This document shows, one piece after another, positions 33,552-42,453 of a DNA stretch of 44,203 nucleotides. Numbering within the stretch: the stretch's first letter is position 1; every line of letters begins with the position of its first letter. Origin of the DNA: Acidobacteriota bacterium (GTDB taxonomy: Bacteria; Acidobacteriota; Blastocatellia; Pyrinomonadales; Pyrinomonadaceae); NCBI GenBank assembly GCA_003222975.1, contig QHXN01000035.1, positions 1-44,203 on the forward strand. Direction: 5' to 3'. Position numbers and translations under genes: made by a program. Below the pieces are notes generated by a model. That model was not told where the DNA came from. It saw nothing but the letters and a program-made list of their open reading frames with translations, and made no database searches.

Positions 33552-35120
33552 TTACTCGAAGTTCACTTCGTCAATCTGCGCGCGCTGCAATTTGCCGCTG
33601 TAGTCAACGTAGACACTCTTCCACTCGGTGAAGATGTCGAGGACTTGCGTGCCGGCCTCGCGGTGGCCGTTTCCCGTCGCCTTCGTGCCGCCGAAGGGCA
33701 GGTGGACTTCCGCGCCGATGGTCGAGGAGTTGACGTAGAAGATGCCGGTGTACATCTCGTTCATCGCGTGGAAGGCGCGGTTCACGTCCTGCGTGTAGAT
33801 GGAGGCCGACAATCCGTAGCGCACGCCGTTGCCGATCTCGATTGCTTCTTCGAGCGAGCCTACGGGGATGACGGTCGTGACGGGGCCGAAGATTTCTTCC
33901 TGCGCGATCCTCATGCCGGGCGAGGCGTCGGTGAAGACAGTCGGCTCGACGAAGTAGCCGTGGGCGTACTCGCCCTTCTCCAGACGGCGTCCGCCGCAGG
34001 CGAGCTTCGCGCGGTCTTCCCTCTGTCCGACCTCGATGTAGCCGAGAATCTTGTGCAGCGCGTCGGCGTTGATGACCGGCCCCATGTCGGTTCGCTCGTC
34101 GAGGCCGTCGCCCACTCTTAAATTCTTCGCGCGCTCGACGAGTTGTTGCGTGAACTTCTTATAAACCTTCTTGTGGACGACGACGCGCGACGAGGCCGTG
34201 CAGCGCTGCCCCGAAGTGCCGAACGCGCCCCAGACCGCGCCCTCGACGGCGAGGTCAACGTCGGCGTCCTCCATGACGATGATGACGTTCTTGCCGCCCA
34301 TCTCAAGAGAGCAGATGGCGTTTCTTTCGGCGCAGGATGAGGCGACGAGGCGGCCCGTCTCGGTCGAGCCGGTGAAAGAGATGAGGCGCACCGAAGGGTG
34401 CTCGGTCAAAGCCGCACCCACGGTCTCGCCGTGGCCCGTGACGAGGTTGACGACGCCCGCGGGAATGCCCACCTCCTCACAAGACTTAACCAGATTGTAG
34501 GTCGAGAGCGGCGTGTCTTCGGCGGGCTTGATGACGACGGTGTTGCCGCACACGAGCGCGGGGATGAGCTTCCACGACGGAATCGCCATCGGGAAGTTCC
34601 AGGGCGTAATCAGCCCGCACAATCCGACGGGCTGGCGCACGCACATGGCGAACTTGTCGGGCATCTCCGCCGGGGTGGTGAAGCCGTGAAGGCGGCGGCC
34701 CTCGCCCGCGGTGTAGTAGGTGCAGTCAATCGCCTCCTGCACGTCGCCGCCGGTCTCCTTCAAGACCTTGCCCATCTCGCGCGTCATCTCGCGCGCGAAC
34801 GTCTCCTTCTGCCGGATTAAAATCTCGCCGAGGCGGAAGAGGATTTCGGCGCGGCGCGGTGCGGGCAAACGCCGCCACTTGTCCGCGGCGTCGCGCGCGG
34901 CGGCGACGGCGCGCTCGATGTCACGGGCGGTCGAGACGGGGAAGCGGCCCACGCAGTCACGCGTGTCCGCGGGGTTCACGTTCTCGAACCACTCGCCCGA
35001 ACCGGACGAGACCCACTCGCCGCCGATGTAGTTGGGATAAGCTTTAGGAGTCGTGCGCGGCTGCGCGGCGCGAGCCTGCTTCTTCGAGTTCCTGCCGAGA
35101 GCCTTTTTCGCCTCTGCCAT
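33552..35120 (-). CDS. NAD(P)-dependent aldehyde dehydrogenase family protein
   Basis: This 522-residue protein has a 25-residue basic N-terminal extension and then a complete aldehyde dehydrogenase: [20 protein letters not shown] (cofactor entry), FTGSTETGR (NAD loop), the general base Glu in SLEMGGKN, the catalytic Cys in [12 protein letters not shown] and [13 protein letters not shown]. It oxidises an aldehyde to the acid. The C-terminal part ([20 protein letters not shown]) is shared with semialdehyde dehydrogenases acting on lysine- or sugar-derived substrates, but the substrate cannot be fixed. It follows the HtrA gene on the same strand, with a heptamer palindrome filling the gap. Confidence 0.92.
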   Translation of the reverse strand: MAEAKKALGRNSKKQARAAQPRTTPKAYPNYIGGEWVSSGSGEWFENVNPADTRDCVGRFPVSTARDIERAVAAARDAADKWRRLPAPRRAEILFRLGEILIRQKETFAREMTREMGKVLKETGGDVQEAIDCTYYTAGEGRRLHGFTTPAEMPDKFAMCVRQPVGLCGLITPWNFPMAIPSWKLIPALVCGNTVVIKPAEDTPLSTYNLVKSCEEVGIPAGVVNLVTGHGETVGAALTEHPSVRLISFTGSTETGRLVASSCAERNAICSLEMGGKNVIIVMEDADVDLAVEGAVWGAFGTSGQRCTASSRVVVHKKVYKKFTQQLVERAKNLRVGDGLDERTDMGPVINADALHKILGYIEVGQREDRAKLACGGRRLEKGEYAHGYFVEPTVFTDASPGMRIAQEEIFGPVTTVIPVGSLEEAIEIGNGVRYGLSASIYTQDVNRAFHAMNEMYTGIFYVNSSTIGAEVHLPFGGTKATGNGHREAGTQVLDIFTEWKSVYVDYSGKLQRAQIDEVNFE

Positions 35121-35132
35121 TGATTCGTAAAC

Positions 35133-35208
35133 CGTAAACCGTGAACCGTAAACCGTGACAAGTCAGAACTGCTTTCCTCTTGCCACGGTTTACGGTTCAC
35201 GGTTTACG
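35133..35208. repeat. CGTRAAC heptamer palindrome between htrA-like and aldehyde dehydrogenase genes
   Basis: Arms 35133-35162 and 35179-35208 are 30 bases each with one mismatch and a 16-base loop. Each arm is CGTAAAC, CGTGAAC, CGTAAAC, CGTGACA. An extra unit precedes the left arm. It fills the space between the stop of the protease gene (35213) and the start of the aldehyde dehydrogenase gene (35120). The same family recurs at 38.5 and 39.6 kb. Confidence 0.92.
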
Positions 35209-35212
35209 ACCT

Positions 35213-36814
35213 TTACTGATACGTGAACTGCACGATTGTCTGCGTGACGTGGTCGCCTTTGTAGGCGGCGACGTGCATGACGACGGGGTCGCCCGGCTTG
35301 AGCGCGTTGATGATGCGCTCGAAGTCCTCGATGGTGCTGACCGATTGGCGGTTGACGCGCTCGATGACCGTGTACTTCTCGATGCCCGCGTCGAAGGCCA
35401 GGCCGGCCTGGTCAACGTCCTTAACGAAGAGGCCGCGCACGCCTTTGAGATTCCGCTCGTTGGCGATCTGCGGCGTCAGCTCGCTCAAGGTGAGTCCGAG
35501 CGCCGGGCGGCTGCCGTTCGCCGAAGAGTTCCGCGGGCTGAGGATGATCGGGCCCTTCTTCCCGCTGTTGTCTTCTTCCTCCACGCCCGCGCTCGTGCGC
35601 GGCGCGGGGCGCTCGCCAACGGTGATGCTGGCCGCGCGCCGCTCCAGCTTGTTGTTGATCTCGCGCAGGTACGTCACCTGCACGGTCTGTCCGACGGGCG
35701 TCGAGGCGACCTTGTTGATGAGGTCTTGTGCGTTGCCGACCTCCTGGCCGTTGAACTCGACGATGATGTCGTTGGTCTGGATGCCGGCCTTGGCCGCGGG
35801 GCCTTGCGCGTCGGCCACGTCCTTGATGATCGCGCCCGAAGCCTTCGGCATCTCGTAAACGCGCGCGAACTCCGGCCTCACCGTGTCGAGGAAGACGCCG
35901 AGGTAGCCACGCCGAACCTTGCCCGCCGTCATCAGTTGTTTGAAGACGGACGAGGCGATGTTCGAGGGCAGGGCGAAGCCGATGCCGTTGTAGTCGCCGG
36001 TCGAGGTGGCGATCTGCGAGTTGATGCCGATGACCTCGCCGCGCATGTTGACGAGCGGGCCGCCGGAGTTGCCGCGGTTGATGGCGGCGTCCGTCTGGAT
36101 GAAGCGGCGGAAGCTCGCGCCCGGATCGGTCTGCCGCTCCTTGGTCGAGATGATGCCGGCGGTGACGGTCTGCTCCAGGCCGAACGGCGAGCCGACGGCG
36201 AGCACCCAGTCGCCGACCAGCACCGAGTCGGAGTCGCCCAGGGTGACGGCGGGCAGGTCGCGTCCCGCGTTCACCTTGATGACGGCCACGTCCGTTTCCT
36301 CGTCCGTGCCGACGACCGTGCCGCGCAACTGCTCGCCCGACTGGAGCTTGACCATGATGCTCGTCATGTTCTCGACGACGTGGTAGTTGGTGAGGATGAC
36401 GCCCTTCGGGTCAACGATGAAGCCGCTCCCGACGCCGCGCGACGGGCGGCGGGCGCGACGCCGCAGCATGTCGAGCAGGGGGTTGTCGCTGTCGTCGTTG
36501 TCCTTGCCGTCCTCGTCGTCCTTGTCGGCGACCTGCGGCGCTGCCGAGACGGTGTCAATGTTGACGACCGACGGCTCGACGCGCCGCGCGATCTCGGCGA
36601 ACGAGGCGGAGAGGGCTTCGGGCGCGCGCGCTATCTGCGCGGCGCTGGCGGGCGTCGGGTCGTCGAGCGCGTTGACGCGCGTGCGGCTGAGCATCGCGCC
36701 GATTGAGACGCCGACGACGACGCACGCCGCCGCCAGCGCCGCGATCCACACGCGGAGCCTTCGCAGAATCGCGCGCTCAGCGTCAGTCGTCTGGCCCTTC
36801 GGAATTTGCAACAT
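35213..36814 (-). CDS. HtrA/DegP-like periplasmic serine protease with two PDZ domains
   Basis: The 533-residue protein has a membrane anchor or uncleaved signal at residues 22-42, an acidic low-complexity loop (DKDDEDGKDNDDSD, 97-110) and a trypsin-like domain with the triad His145 (TNYHVV), Asp175 (ETDVAVIKV) and Ser250 (RGNSGGPL). A PDZ domain follows at about 300-390 (RRGYLGVFLDTV, AGIQTNDIIVEFNGQEV) and a second near 440-530 (AGIEKYTVIERVNRQSV). HtrA proteases degrade or refold damaged envelope proteins. The start ATG 36814 is the first in frame. Confidence 0.94.
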   Translation of the reverse strand: MLQIPKGQTTDAERAILRRLRVWIAALAAACVVVGVSIGAMLSRTRVNALDDPTPASAAQIARAPEALSASFAEIARRVEPSVVNIDTVSAAPQVADKDDEDGKDNDDSDNPLLDMLRRRARRPSRGVGSGFIVDPKGVILTNYHVVENMTSIMVKLQSGEQLRGTVVGTDEETDVAVIKVNAGRDLPAVTLGDSDSVLVGDWVLAVGSPFGLEQTVTAGIISTKERQTDPGASFRRFIQTDAAINRGNSGGPLVNMRGEVIGINSQIATSTGDYNGIGFALPSNIASSVFKQLMTAGKVRRGYLGVFLDTVRPEFARVYEMPKASGAIIKDVADAQGPAAKAGIQTNDIIVEFNGQEVGNAQDLINKVASTPVGQTVQVTYLREINNKLERRAASITVGERPAPRTSAGVEEEDNSGKKGPIILSPRNSSANGSRPALGLTLSELTPQIANERNLKGVRGLFVKDVDQAGLAFDAGIEKYTVIERVNRQSVSTIEDFERIINALKPGDPVVMHVAAYKGDHVTQTIVQFTYQ

Positions 36815-37081
36815 AGAACTGTACCACCTTCAACTTCTGTAGGAGCAAGATAAGGTCACGCGAGCAACGCGCCTCGTGGCCGAACGCCTCTGGCCGCGGG
36901 CCGTGCCGCCGGTCTGTGCGCCACGGACGAGGGGACTAGGGAAGCACAGGGGCGAGCCATGAGTATAACCAATGCCGCCACCCGCCGCCAAGCGCGTCAC
37001 GCGGCGGCCAGATAACGGTTGAGGCATTTCCGCAGATGGGGGTATGATGCGGAACGCTTCCGCATAAAGGCGTTTGTTAAC

Positions 37082-37519
37082 TTGAGATCAAGTCTCCTAA
37101 GAATCGCACCCATAATCGCGGCGCTCGTCTTGTCGGCGTCGGCGGTCGCGGCTAACAACGGGTGTCGCGGCTCAGACTTCGCATGCTTCAAACGCAAGAT
37201 GATGCCGAAAGTGGGGCGCAAGACCACGGTGGTGGGCGTGCTGGCTTCGGCCAAGCTCGGCTGGATAGTCACCTCGAAGAGCGAGGGCGTCTATATCTAC
37301 GCCGTCCGAGAATTCGATGCCTCGAAGATGAAGGCTCTCGACAATCTCAATGGTCGGACGGTCAAGGTCACGGGCACGCTGCGGTACTCTCCCGGCTCGC
37401 CCCCCGCGCGAACCGACGTGGCCGAGGCGAGTGTCCCTGAGCACTTCTTCTTCGACGTGGCCGAAGTCAAAGTGGTCGGCTTGAGCACGCCACGACCGAA
37501 GCGCCCGAAAAGAGTTTAA
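37082..37519 (+). CDS. Exported hypothetical protein
   Basis: The first good start appears to be TTG 37082, which places a signal peptide at the N-terminus (LLRIAPIIAALVLSASAVAA). A TTG at 37019 would add 21 residues before it. The mature part of about 120 residues reads VGRKTTVVGVLASAKLGWIV, VYIYAVREFD and LNGRTVKVTGTLRYSP, consistent with a small beta-barrel (OB-like) domain. No family was named. It ends in a basic tail and overlaps the DMT exporter gene tail to tail by four bases. Confidence 0.62.
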   Translation: MRSSLLRIAPIIAALVLSASAVAANNGCRGSDFACFKRKMMPKVGRKTTVVGVLASAKLGWIVTSKSEGVYIYAVREFDASKMKALDNLNGRTVKVTGTLRYSPGSPPARTDVAEASVPEHFFFDVAEVKVVGLSTPRPKRPKRV

Positions 37520-38505
37520 CTCTCGACTGCGCCCCGCTCTTCCCCGGCTGCCCTTTGCTCACTGCCTTCCGCCTCCCGCCTTTCAACGCCCCAGCGCAAC
37601 TCCGAGACGACGACGCCCGCGACGACGAGCAGCGCGCCCAGCGTTGCGCGCCCGCCCGTCCACTCGGCTGAGCCGCGCAAGGCGACGGCGAAGATGGTTG
37701 CGAAGATGGGTTCGAGGCTGAAGATGACGGCGGCGTGCGTCGCCGACATGCGCGCCTGGCCCCAAGTCCAGAGCAGGAAGACGCCGACCGTCGCGACCGT
37801 CGTGAGGTAGGCGAGCTGCCAGACGGCGGGCGCGCTCCACGCGAGCGGCGCGGTCTCGCGCGCGAGGCCCGCAGGCAAACTTCCGACGCCCGCGAGCGCC
37901 GCGTAAGACCGCAACACCACCCACGCCGCGAGCGTGAGCGCGGCGGCCACGACGATTTGCAGCGCGCTCAACTGCCGCACGTCGAAGCGCCGCGCATAGA
38001 CGCTCATCAGCGAGACGTGCGTGGCGAAGAGGGCGGTCGTGCCGAGCGTGATGAGGTCGCCCGTGTTGAAGCCGCGCGCGCCGACGGGCGCGAGTATGAG
38101 CGCGCCGCCCAGAGAGGCGAGGATTATCCCCGCGAGATTTTCGCGGCTCGGTCGCGCGCGGAAAAGCAGGTAGGCGACGACGGGGATGAGCGGCGTCGTG
38201 AGACCCGAAATGAAGGCCGACTTCGCCGGCGTCGTGAAGAGCAGCCCCGTGGTCTGCGCCACGAAGGCGAAGCCGATCAGTAGTCCGAGCGTCGCGCCCG
38301 CGCGCCAAGCCTCGCGTCGCGCGCCGAAGACCTGGCGCGGGAAGAGCGCCGCAAACAGTAGCGCCGCGAGCGGCAACCGCAGCGCGAGATAAGAGAGCGG
38401 CGGCCAACGGTCGAGGATGTCGCGCGCGACGGCGAAGGTCGAACCCCAGACGAGCGTCGTCAGAAGTATCGCGGCGTCCGCGCCGAGGTTTGCTTTCAAC
38501 TTCAT
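37516..38505 (-). CDS. EamA/DMT-superfamily exporter
   Basis: The 329-residue protein contains two EamA repeats with about ten membrane segments: AAILLTTLVWGSTFAVARDI opens the first and DLITLGTTALFATHVSLMSV the second. SALQIVVAAALTLAAWVVL and FSLEPIFATIFAVAL are typical core blocks. Members export amino acids or other small metabolites; the substrate is unknown. The ATG at 38505 lies within the left arm of a heptamer palindrome. The C-terminus is a charged repetitive tail (REAEGSEQRAAGEERG). It follows the alcohol dehydrogenase gene on the same strand. Confidence 0.9.
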   Translation of the reverse strand: MKLKANLGADAAILLTTLVWGSTFAVARDILDRWPPLSYLALRLPLAALLFAALFPRQVFGARREAWRAGATLGLLIGFAFVAQTTGLLFTTPAKSAFISGLTTPLIPVVAYLLFRARPSRENLAGIILASLGGALILAPVGARGFNTGDLITLGTTALFATHVSLMSVYARRFDVRQLSALQIVVAAALTLAAWVVLRSYAALAGVGSLPAGLARETAPLAWSAPAVWQLAYLTTVATVGVFLLWTWGQARMSATHAAVIFSLEPIFATIFAVALRGSAEWTGGRATLGALLVVAGVVVSELRWGVERREAEGSEQRAAGEERGAVES

Positions 38506-38628
38506 AAAAAGCCGTAAACCGTGAACCGTAAACCGTGACGAGATAAAGCTGTGTGCTGTGAGCCGCGAACCGTGACGAGGCGAAGTTGTCTGGTCACGGT
38601 TTACAGTTCATGGTTTACGGCTTTTATG
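38503..38628. repeat. CGTRAAC heptamer palindrome between alcohol dehydrogenase and DMT exporter genes
   Basis: Arms 38503-38539 and 38593-38628 match with a few differences (CATAAAAAGCCGTAAACC against its inverse). The loop of about 53 bases contains an additional, more diverged copy (GAACCGTGACGAG). The left arm includes the DMT exporter start codon and the right arm contains the alcohol dehydrogenase stop codon. Confidence 0.88.
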
Positions 38629-39586
38629 GTCTGAGCAGAACCTTCAGCACGCCCGGCTCGGCGGCGCGCTCGAATGCGCGGACGCCCTCCGAGAGCGGGA
38701 ACTCTTCGTGGAAGAGGCTGTCAACGTCAACGGCCCCGCGGCGCAGGAGTTCGAGCGCGGGCGCAAACCGTCCGCAGCGCGAGCCGACTATCTGTATCTC
38801 GTCAACGACGACCGGCGCGGCGTTCAGCTCCGTCACGGCGTGGAAGGTTGACTTGAGGACGAGCGTGCCGCGCGGGCGGAGCAGGCCGAGCGCAGTCTCG
38901 AACCCGCGTGGCGAGCCGGAGGCCTCGACCGTCACGTCGAACGCCCGGTCGAAAGATGGCGGCAGTTCTTCTATCTTAAACGTCTCGATGTCGCGGCGGC
39001 GCGCTATTCGCAGTTTCGACGTGTGCTTTCCGACGAGCGTCACGCGCGCGCCCGTCAAAACTTTCAAAGCCTGCGCGCAGAGGAGTCCGAGCTTGCCGTC
39101 GCCGACGACCGCGACGCGCATCTCTTCAGTGACGTTGACTCGTTCAATGATAGCGCACGCGGCGGCGAGCGGCTCACAGAAGACGGCGCGCTCGTCCGTC
39201 ACCTCGTCGGGCACGGGCAGCAGATTGACCGCGGGCAGTTGCAAAGCTTCGGCGAACGCGCCGTCGCGCCCGCGGATGCCGAGCACCGTGCGCGCGGGGC
39301 AGTGGCGCGAATCCCCCGCGCGACACAACGCACAAGCGCCGCACCCCGCGTTTATCTCGCCGACGACTCGACGCCCCTTTAACTCCGCCGCGCCCGGCGC
39401 TCGCTCGACCACGCCGACGAACTCGTGTCCGAGCGTTCCCCGAAAGCCCGCGTACCCGCGCACGATCTCCAAGTCCGTGTTGCACACGCCCGCCAGCCGG
39501 ACGCGCACCACAGCCTCGCCCTCGCGCGAAGGCGCGGGCACGTCGGCGAGCCGCAACCGTTCGTCCTCGAATCGCAGAGCCTTCAT
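38624..39586 (-). CDS. Zinc-dependent medium-chain alcohol dehydrogenase
   Basis: ATG 39586 opens the native sequence MKALRFEDERLRLADVPAPS; a longer frame from 39643 would translate the flanking heptamer repeat and is rejected. The 320-residue protein has the GroES-like domain with catalytic zinc ligands in GVCNTDLEI and GTLGHEFVGVV, the structural-zinc loop with four cysteines (CGACALCRAGDSRHC) and a Rossmann domain VAVVGDGKLGLLCAQALK. It oxidises an alcohol or polyol with NAD(P)+. The substrate is unknown. Heptamer palindromes lie on both sides. Confidence 0.92.
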   Translation of the reverse strand: MKALRFEDERLRLADVPAPSREGEAVVRVRLAGVCNTDLEIVRGYAGFRGTLGHEFVGVVERAPGAAELKGRRVVGEINAGCGACALCRAGDSRHCPARTVLGIRGRDGAFAEALQLPAVNLLPVPDEVTDERAVFCEPLAAACAIIERVNVTEEMRVAVVGDGKLGLLCAQALKVLTGARVTLVGKHTSKLRIARRRDIETFKIEELPPSFDRAFDVTVEASGSPRGFETALGLLRPRGTLVLKSTFHAVTELNAAPVVVDEIQIVGSRCGRFAPALELLRRGAVDVDSLFHEEFPLSEGVRAFERAAEPGVLKVLLRP

Positions 39587-39596
39587 TCTCGTGAAC

Positions 39597-39672
39597 CGTA
39601 AACCGTGAACCGTAAACCGTGACAAGAAAAACCTGTTCTTCACTGGTCACGGTTTACGGTTCACGGTTTACG
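39597..39672. repeat. CGTRAAC heptamer palindrome upstream of alcohol dehydrogenase
   Basis: Arms 39597-39623 and 39646-39672 are exact reverse complements over 27 bases (CGTAAAC, CGTGAAC, CGTAAAC, CGTGAC) with a 22-base loop. Extra units precede the left arm. It lies between the anchored hypothetical gene and the alcohol dehydrogenase gene, ending ten bases before the former's coding end. Confidence 0.92.
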
Positions 39673-39676
39673 TCTT

Positions 39677-40198
39677 TCAGAATCTTTTCGCCCGTGTGTA
39701 TGCGTTCTCCGGCGTGAGTTCGACGGTCTTCTCGCGGCCCGCGACTTCGACGGGCAGACGCCAGGTGAGTTCGCGCTCGCCGCTGACTGTGGCGTGAACC
39801 CACCACTTGCCGGGCGGGACGGCGACCACCGTTTCGCCGTGCTCGTCCAACTCCGCAGAGAGCGGCTGGCGCTCCCCCATCTGGCGCGTCGCGAAGTCCT
39901 CGAAGCGCTGCCCCGGTCGGTGCTCCGAGTCGAACTCGTCGCGCGCCGCCGTCATGTTGATCGGATAGAGCTGCACCAAAATCTTCTGCGCCGAGACGGG
40001 CGAGCCGACCTCGGCGCGGCGCAGGCGTATGCGGAGCAGAGTCGCGCCGTGTTGCTCGTCGCGGACGCCGACTACGCCCGCGTCGTCGTGCGGCAGATGC
40101 CGATAGACGCCCCACACAGCCGCGACGAGCGCGGCGACGAGCGCGACGCGCAGGAGCGCCGCGAAGAGGTTGCGCGTGAAGCCGTGCGTGCTGTTCAT
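39677..40198 (-). CDS. Membrane-anchored hypothetical protein
   Basis: ATG 40198 is used; the preceding TTG is possible. The 173-residue protein has an N-terminal membrane anchor (FAALLRVALVAALVAAVWGV) and a beta-rich extracytoplasmic part (ATLLRIRLRRAEVG, ILVQLYPINMT, VVAVPPGKWWVHATVSGE, ELTWRLPVEVAGREKTVELT). No family was recognised. It lies downstream of the cytochrome gene on the same strand and may share its transcript, hinting at an envelope role. Confidence 0.65.
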   Translation of the reverse strand: MNSTHGFTRNLFAALLRVALVAALVAAVWGVYRHLPHDDAGVVGVRDEQHGATLLRIRLRRAEVGSPVSAQKILVQLYPINMTAARDEFDSEHRPGQRFEDFATRQMGERQPLSAELDEHGETVVAVPPGKWWVHATVSGERELTWRLPVEVAGREKTVELTPENAYTRAKRF

Positions 40199-40232
40199 CA
40201 ACGGAAGTTAAGTCCTTCGGATCGCGCGGAGT

Positions 40233-40604
40233 TCAACGCTTCAGGCCGCGGACGTAACTGACCAGCGACTCGATCTGCTCGGTCGTCAGCTTCCGCTTGA
40301 ACGCGGGCATCTTGCCCTTGCCGTTTGAGATCGAGTTGAAGATGCGCTCGTCCGTCACGTCCGTCTGCCAGCGCGCGTCGGTCAGGTCGCGCGCGTGCTC
40401 GTGGTGCTTCGACTTAAACGTGGCGGCGCGCCCGTCCTTGCCGTGGCAGGTGGCGCAGTTCCTGGCGTATGTGACGGCGGGGTTGATCGGCGTGGGCGTC
40501 TTGCCGTGGCCCTGCCCGCCGCGCGCCGCCGCCGCGACGACGACTGCGAAAGTTAGTAAAGCCAGCGCGGCGACGAGCGCCGTAAACTGTAAAGCTCTCT
40601 TCAT
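40233..40604 (-). CDS. Small exported c-type cytochrome
   Basis: The 123-residue protein has a signal peptide (residues 1-27) and one class I cytochrome c domain. The haem site is CATCH (Cys50, Cys53, His54), and Met100 in GKGKMPAFKRKLT is the likely sixth ligand; LTTEQIESLVSYVRGL is the closing helix. It is a periplasmic electron carrier. It follows the glutaredoxin-like gene on the same strand by 42 bases and precedes the anchored hypothetical gene. Confidence 0.92.
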   Translation of the reverse strand: MKRALQFTALVAALALLTFAVVVAAAARGGQGHGKTPTPINPAVTYARNCATCHGKDGRAATFKSKHHEHARDLTDARWQTDVTDERIFNSISNGKGKMPAFKRKLTTEQIESLVSYVRGLKR

Positions 40605-40646
40605 CCCAAAACCTCCCGCGTGTCGTGCGCCTCGGCGGGCGCGGCT

Positions 40647-40937
40647 TCAGGCCATCAAACCCCTCTCGCGTAGCGCGCTCGTCAACTCGTGGTCGGTCGG
40701 CACGCAGAGGATTTGCCCGGCCACGTCCACGGTCGGCTTACGCTCCTTGCCGCCGTTCTGCTCACGCACCCACGCCTTCGCACGCTCGTCGCGCTCGACG
40801 TTGACGTACTCGTAGGCGACGCCGAGCCGTTCCAAGAATTGGCGCGCGTGCTGCGTGTCCTCGCACCAGTCCGCGCCGTAAACTTTGACTCCGAACACGG
40901 GCGTCACCTCCGCTCTCCGAAATTTCGGGAGCATCAT
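40647..40937 (-). CDS. Glutaredoxin-like protein with a single active-site cysteine
   Basis: The 96-residue protein has a thioredoxin fold of glutaredoxin type: VKVYGADWCEDTQHARQFLE (active site Cys25), then LGVAYEYVNVERDERAKAWV and KPTVDVAGQILCVPTDHEL. The usual CPxC is CEDT, so the second cysteine is missing, as in monothiol-type relatives. The cis-Pro region (KPTVDV) is kept. It may act in thiol-disulfide exchange or thiol transfer; the partner is unknown. Two adjacent ATGs open the frame, and a later start at GVKVYG cannot be excluded. Confidence 0.8.
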   Translation of the reverse strand: MMLPKFRRAEVTPVFGVKVYGADWCEDTQHARQFLERLGVAYEYVNVERDERAKAWVREQNGGKERKPTVDVAGQILCVPTDHELTSALRERGLMA

Positions 40938-41021
40938 AACACGGGCGGGTCGGACGGCATGAGTGGTACAATGCGACTTCCGAACGTCAGATTATTCGTG
41001 CGGGCTGACTCTTAAAACGAC

Positions 41022-42446
41022 GTGAGCGAAAACTTCAAGGACGGTTTCCACGACGAGTGCGGCGTCTTCGGCATCTACGGCCACGCCGAGGCCGCGCGCA
41101 TGGCCTACCTCGGCCTCTACCAGTTGCAGCACCGCGGCCAGGAGTCGTGCGGCATCGTCGCCTCCGACTCGGACGTGCTCCGCTCGGAGCGCGCGATGGG
41201 ACTCGTCTCCGAGGTCTTCAACGAGGAGCGTCTGAACCGACTGCCCGGCGCGTCGGCCATCGGCCACACGCGCTACTCGACCGCGGGCGAGGTCTCCATC
41301 CGCGAGGCGCAGCCCTTCCTCATCGCCTGCAAGCACGGGCAGGTCGCCGTCTGCCACAACGGAAATTTGCCGTTCGCCACCGAGGAGCGCAAGCGGCTCG
41401 AACGCGAGGGCGCGATCTTCTCTTCGACCTCGGACACGGAAGTCGTCCTGCACGGGATAGCGCGCTCGCGCGCCGGGACAATCGAGGAGGCCATCCCCGA
41501 AACCCTGTGCGAGACCGAGGGCGCGTTCTCGATGCTCTTCCTGACGCCGGACTCACTCATCGCCGTGCGCGACCCGCGGGGCTTTCGCCCGCTCGCCCTG
41601 GGCCGCTTAGGCGACGCGTGGGTCGTCGCCTCCGAGACCTGCGCCTTCGACCTGATTGACGCGACCTACGTCCGCGACGTTGAACCGGGCGAGATGGTCA
41701 CGATCACGAGCGAGGGGATGCGCTCCTCTTTCCCTCTGCCGCGCCGCCGCCGCTCGTTCTGCATCTTCGAGCACGTCTATTTCTCGCGCCCCGACTCGAT
41801 CATCTACGGTCGCTCGGTCAACGAGTCGCGCCACAAAATGGGCAAGCGCCTCGCCGTCGAGCAGCCGGCGGACGCCCAGATCGTCTTGCCCGTGCCCGAC
41901 TCAGGCGTCGCCGCGGCCATCGGCTACGCCTCGCAGTCGGGCCTCCCGTTCCGCTTCGGCCTGGTGCGCAACCACTACGTCGGTCGCACCTTCATCGAGC
42001 CGAAGCAGTCCATACGCAGTTTCGGCGTGCGCCTCAAATTGAACCCCGTGCGCGATTTGATTCAGGGCAAGCGCGTCGTCCTGATTGACGACTCGATAGT
42101 GCGCGGCACGACCTCGAAGAAGATCGTGCGCCTCGTGCGCGAGGCGGGCGCACGGGAAGTTCACGTGCGCATCAGTTGCCCGCCCACGGTCAGCCCCTGC
42201 TACTACGGCGTTGACACGCCGGACAAGTCGGAGCTGATCGCCGCGCGCATGAACGTAGAGGAGGTCTGCCGCTTCATCGAGGCCGACTCGCTCGGCTACC
42301 TCTCGATGGAAGGCATGCTCGAAGCCTGCGGCTTCCCCTCGGACACTTCCTGCGTCGCCTGCTGGACGGGCGACTATCCGACGCGCATCTCGGCCAACGC
42401 CGAGACGCAGTACGCGCGCGAGCACGAGCCTGTGCCGTCGGATTAA
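41022..42446 (+). CDS. purF: Amidophosphoribosyltransferase
   Basis: The 474-residue protein starts at GTG 41022 with a 12-residue propeptide before the catalytic Cys13 (DGFHDECGVFGIYG). The glutaminase domain follows (LQHRGQESCGI, GHTRYSTAGEV, CHNGNLPF) and then the phosphoribosyltransferase domain with the PRPP loop VVLIDDSIVRGTTSKK. Cysteines in FCIFEHVYF, VSPCYYGVD and SCVACWTGDY match the [4Fe-4S] ligands of the Bacillus-type enzyme. It makes phosphoribosylamine from PRPP and glutamine, the first step of purine synthesis. purM lies 1.3 kb downstream on the same strand. Confidence 0.97.
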   Translation: MSENFKDGFHDECGVFGIYGHAEAARMAYLGLYQLQHRGQESCGIVASDSDVLRSERAMGLVSEVFNEERLNRLPGASAIGHTRYSTAGEVSIREAQPFLIACKHGQVAVCHNGNLPFATEERKRLEREGAIFSSTSDTEVVLHGIARSRAGTIEEAIPETLCETEGAFSMLFLTPDSLIAVRDPRGFRPLALGRLGDAWVVASETCAFDLIDATYVRDVEPGEMVTITSEGMRSSFPLPRRRRSFCIFEHVYFSRPDSIIYGRSVNESRHKMGKRLAVEQPADAQIVLPVPDSGVAAAIGYASQSGLPFRFGLVRNHYVGRTFIEPKQSIRSFGVRLKLNPVRDLIQGKRVVLIDDSIVRGTTSKKIVRLVREAGAREVHVRISCPPTVSPCYYGVDTPDKSELIAARMNVEEVCRFIEADSLGYLSMEGMLEACGFPSDTSCVACWTGDYPTRISANAETQYAREHEPVPSD

Positions 42447-42453
42447 ATGATGA

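Noticed and set aside
39587-39643. N-terminal extension of the alcohol dehydrogenase
   Set aside because: It translates the heptamer repeat; the native family start is at 39586.
35133-39672. CGTAAAC/CGTGAAC arrays as a CRISPR array
   Set aside because: Units are 7 bases with no unique spacers, are arranged as inverted arms, and no cas genes are present.
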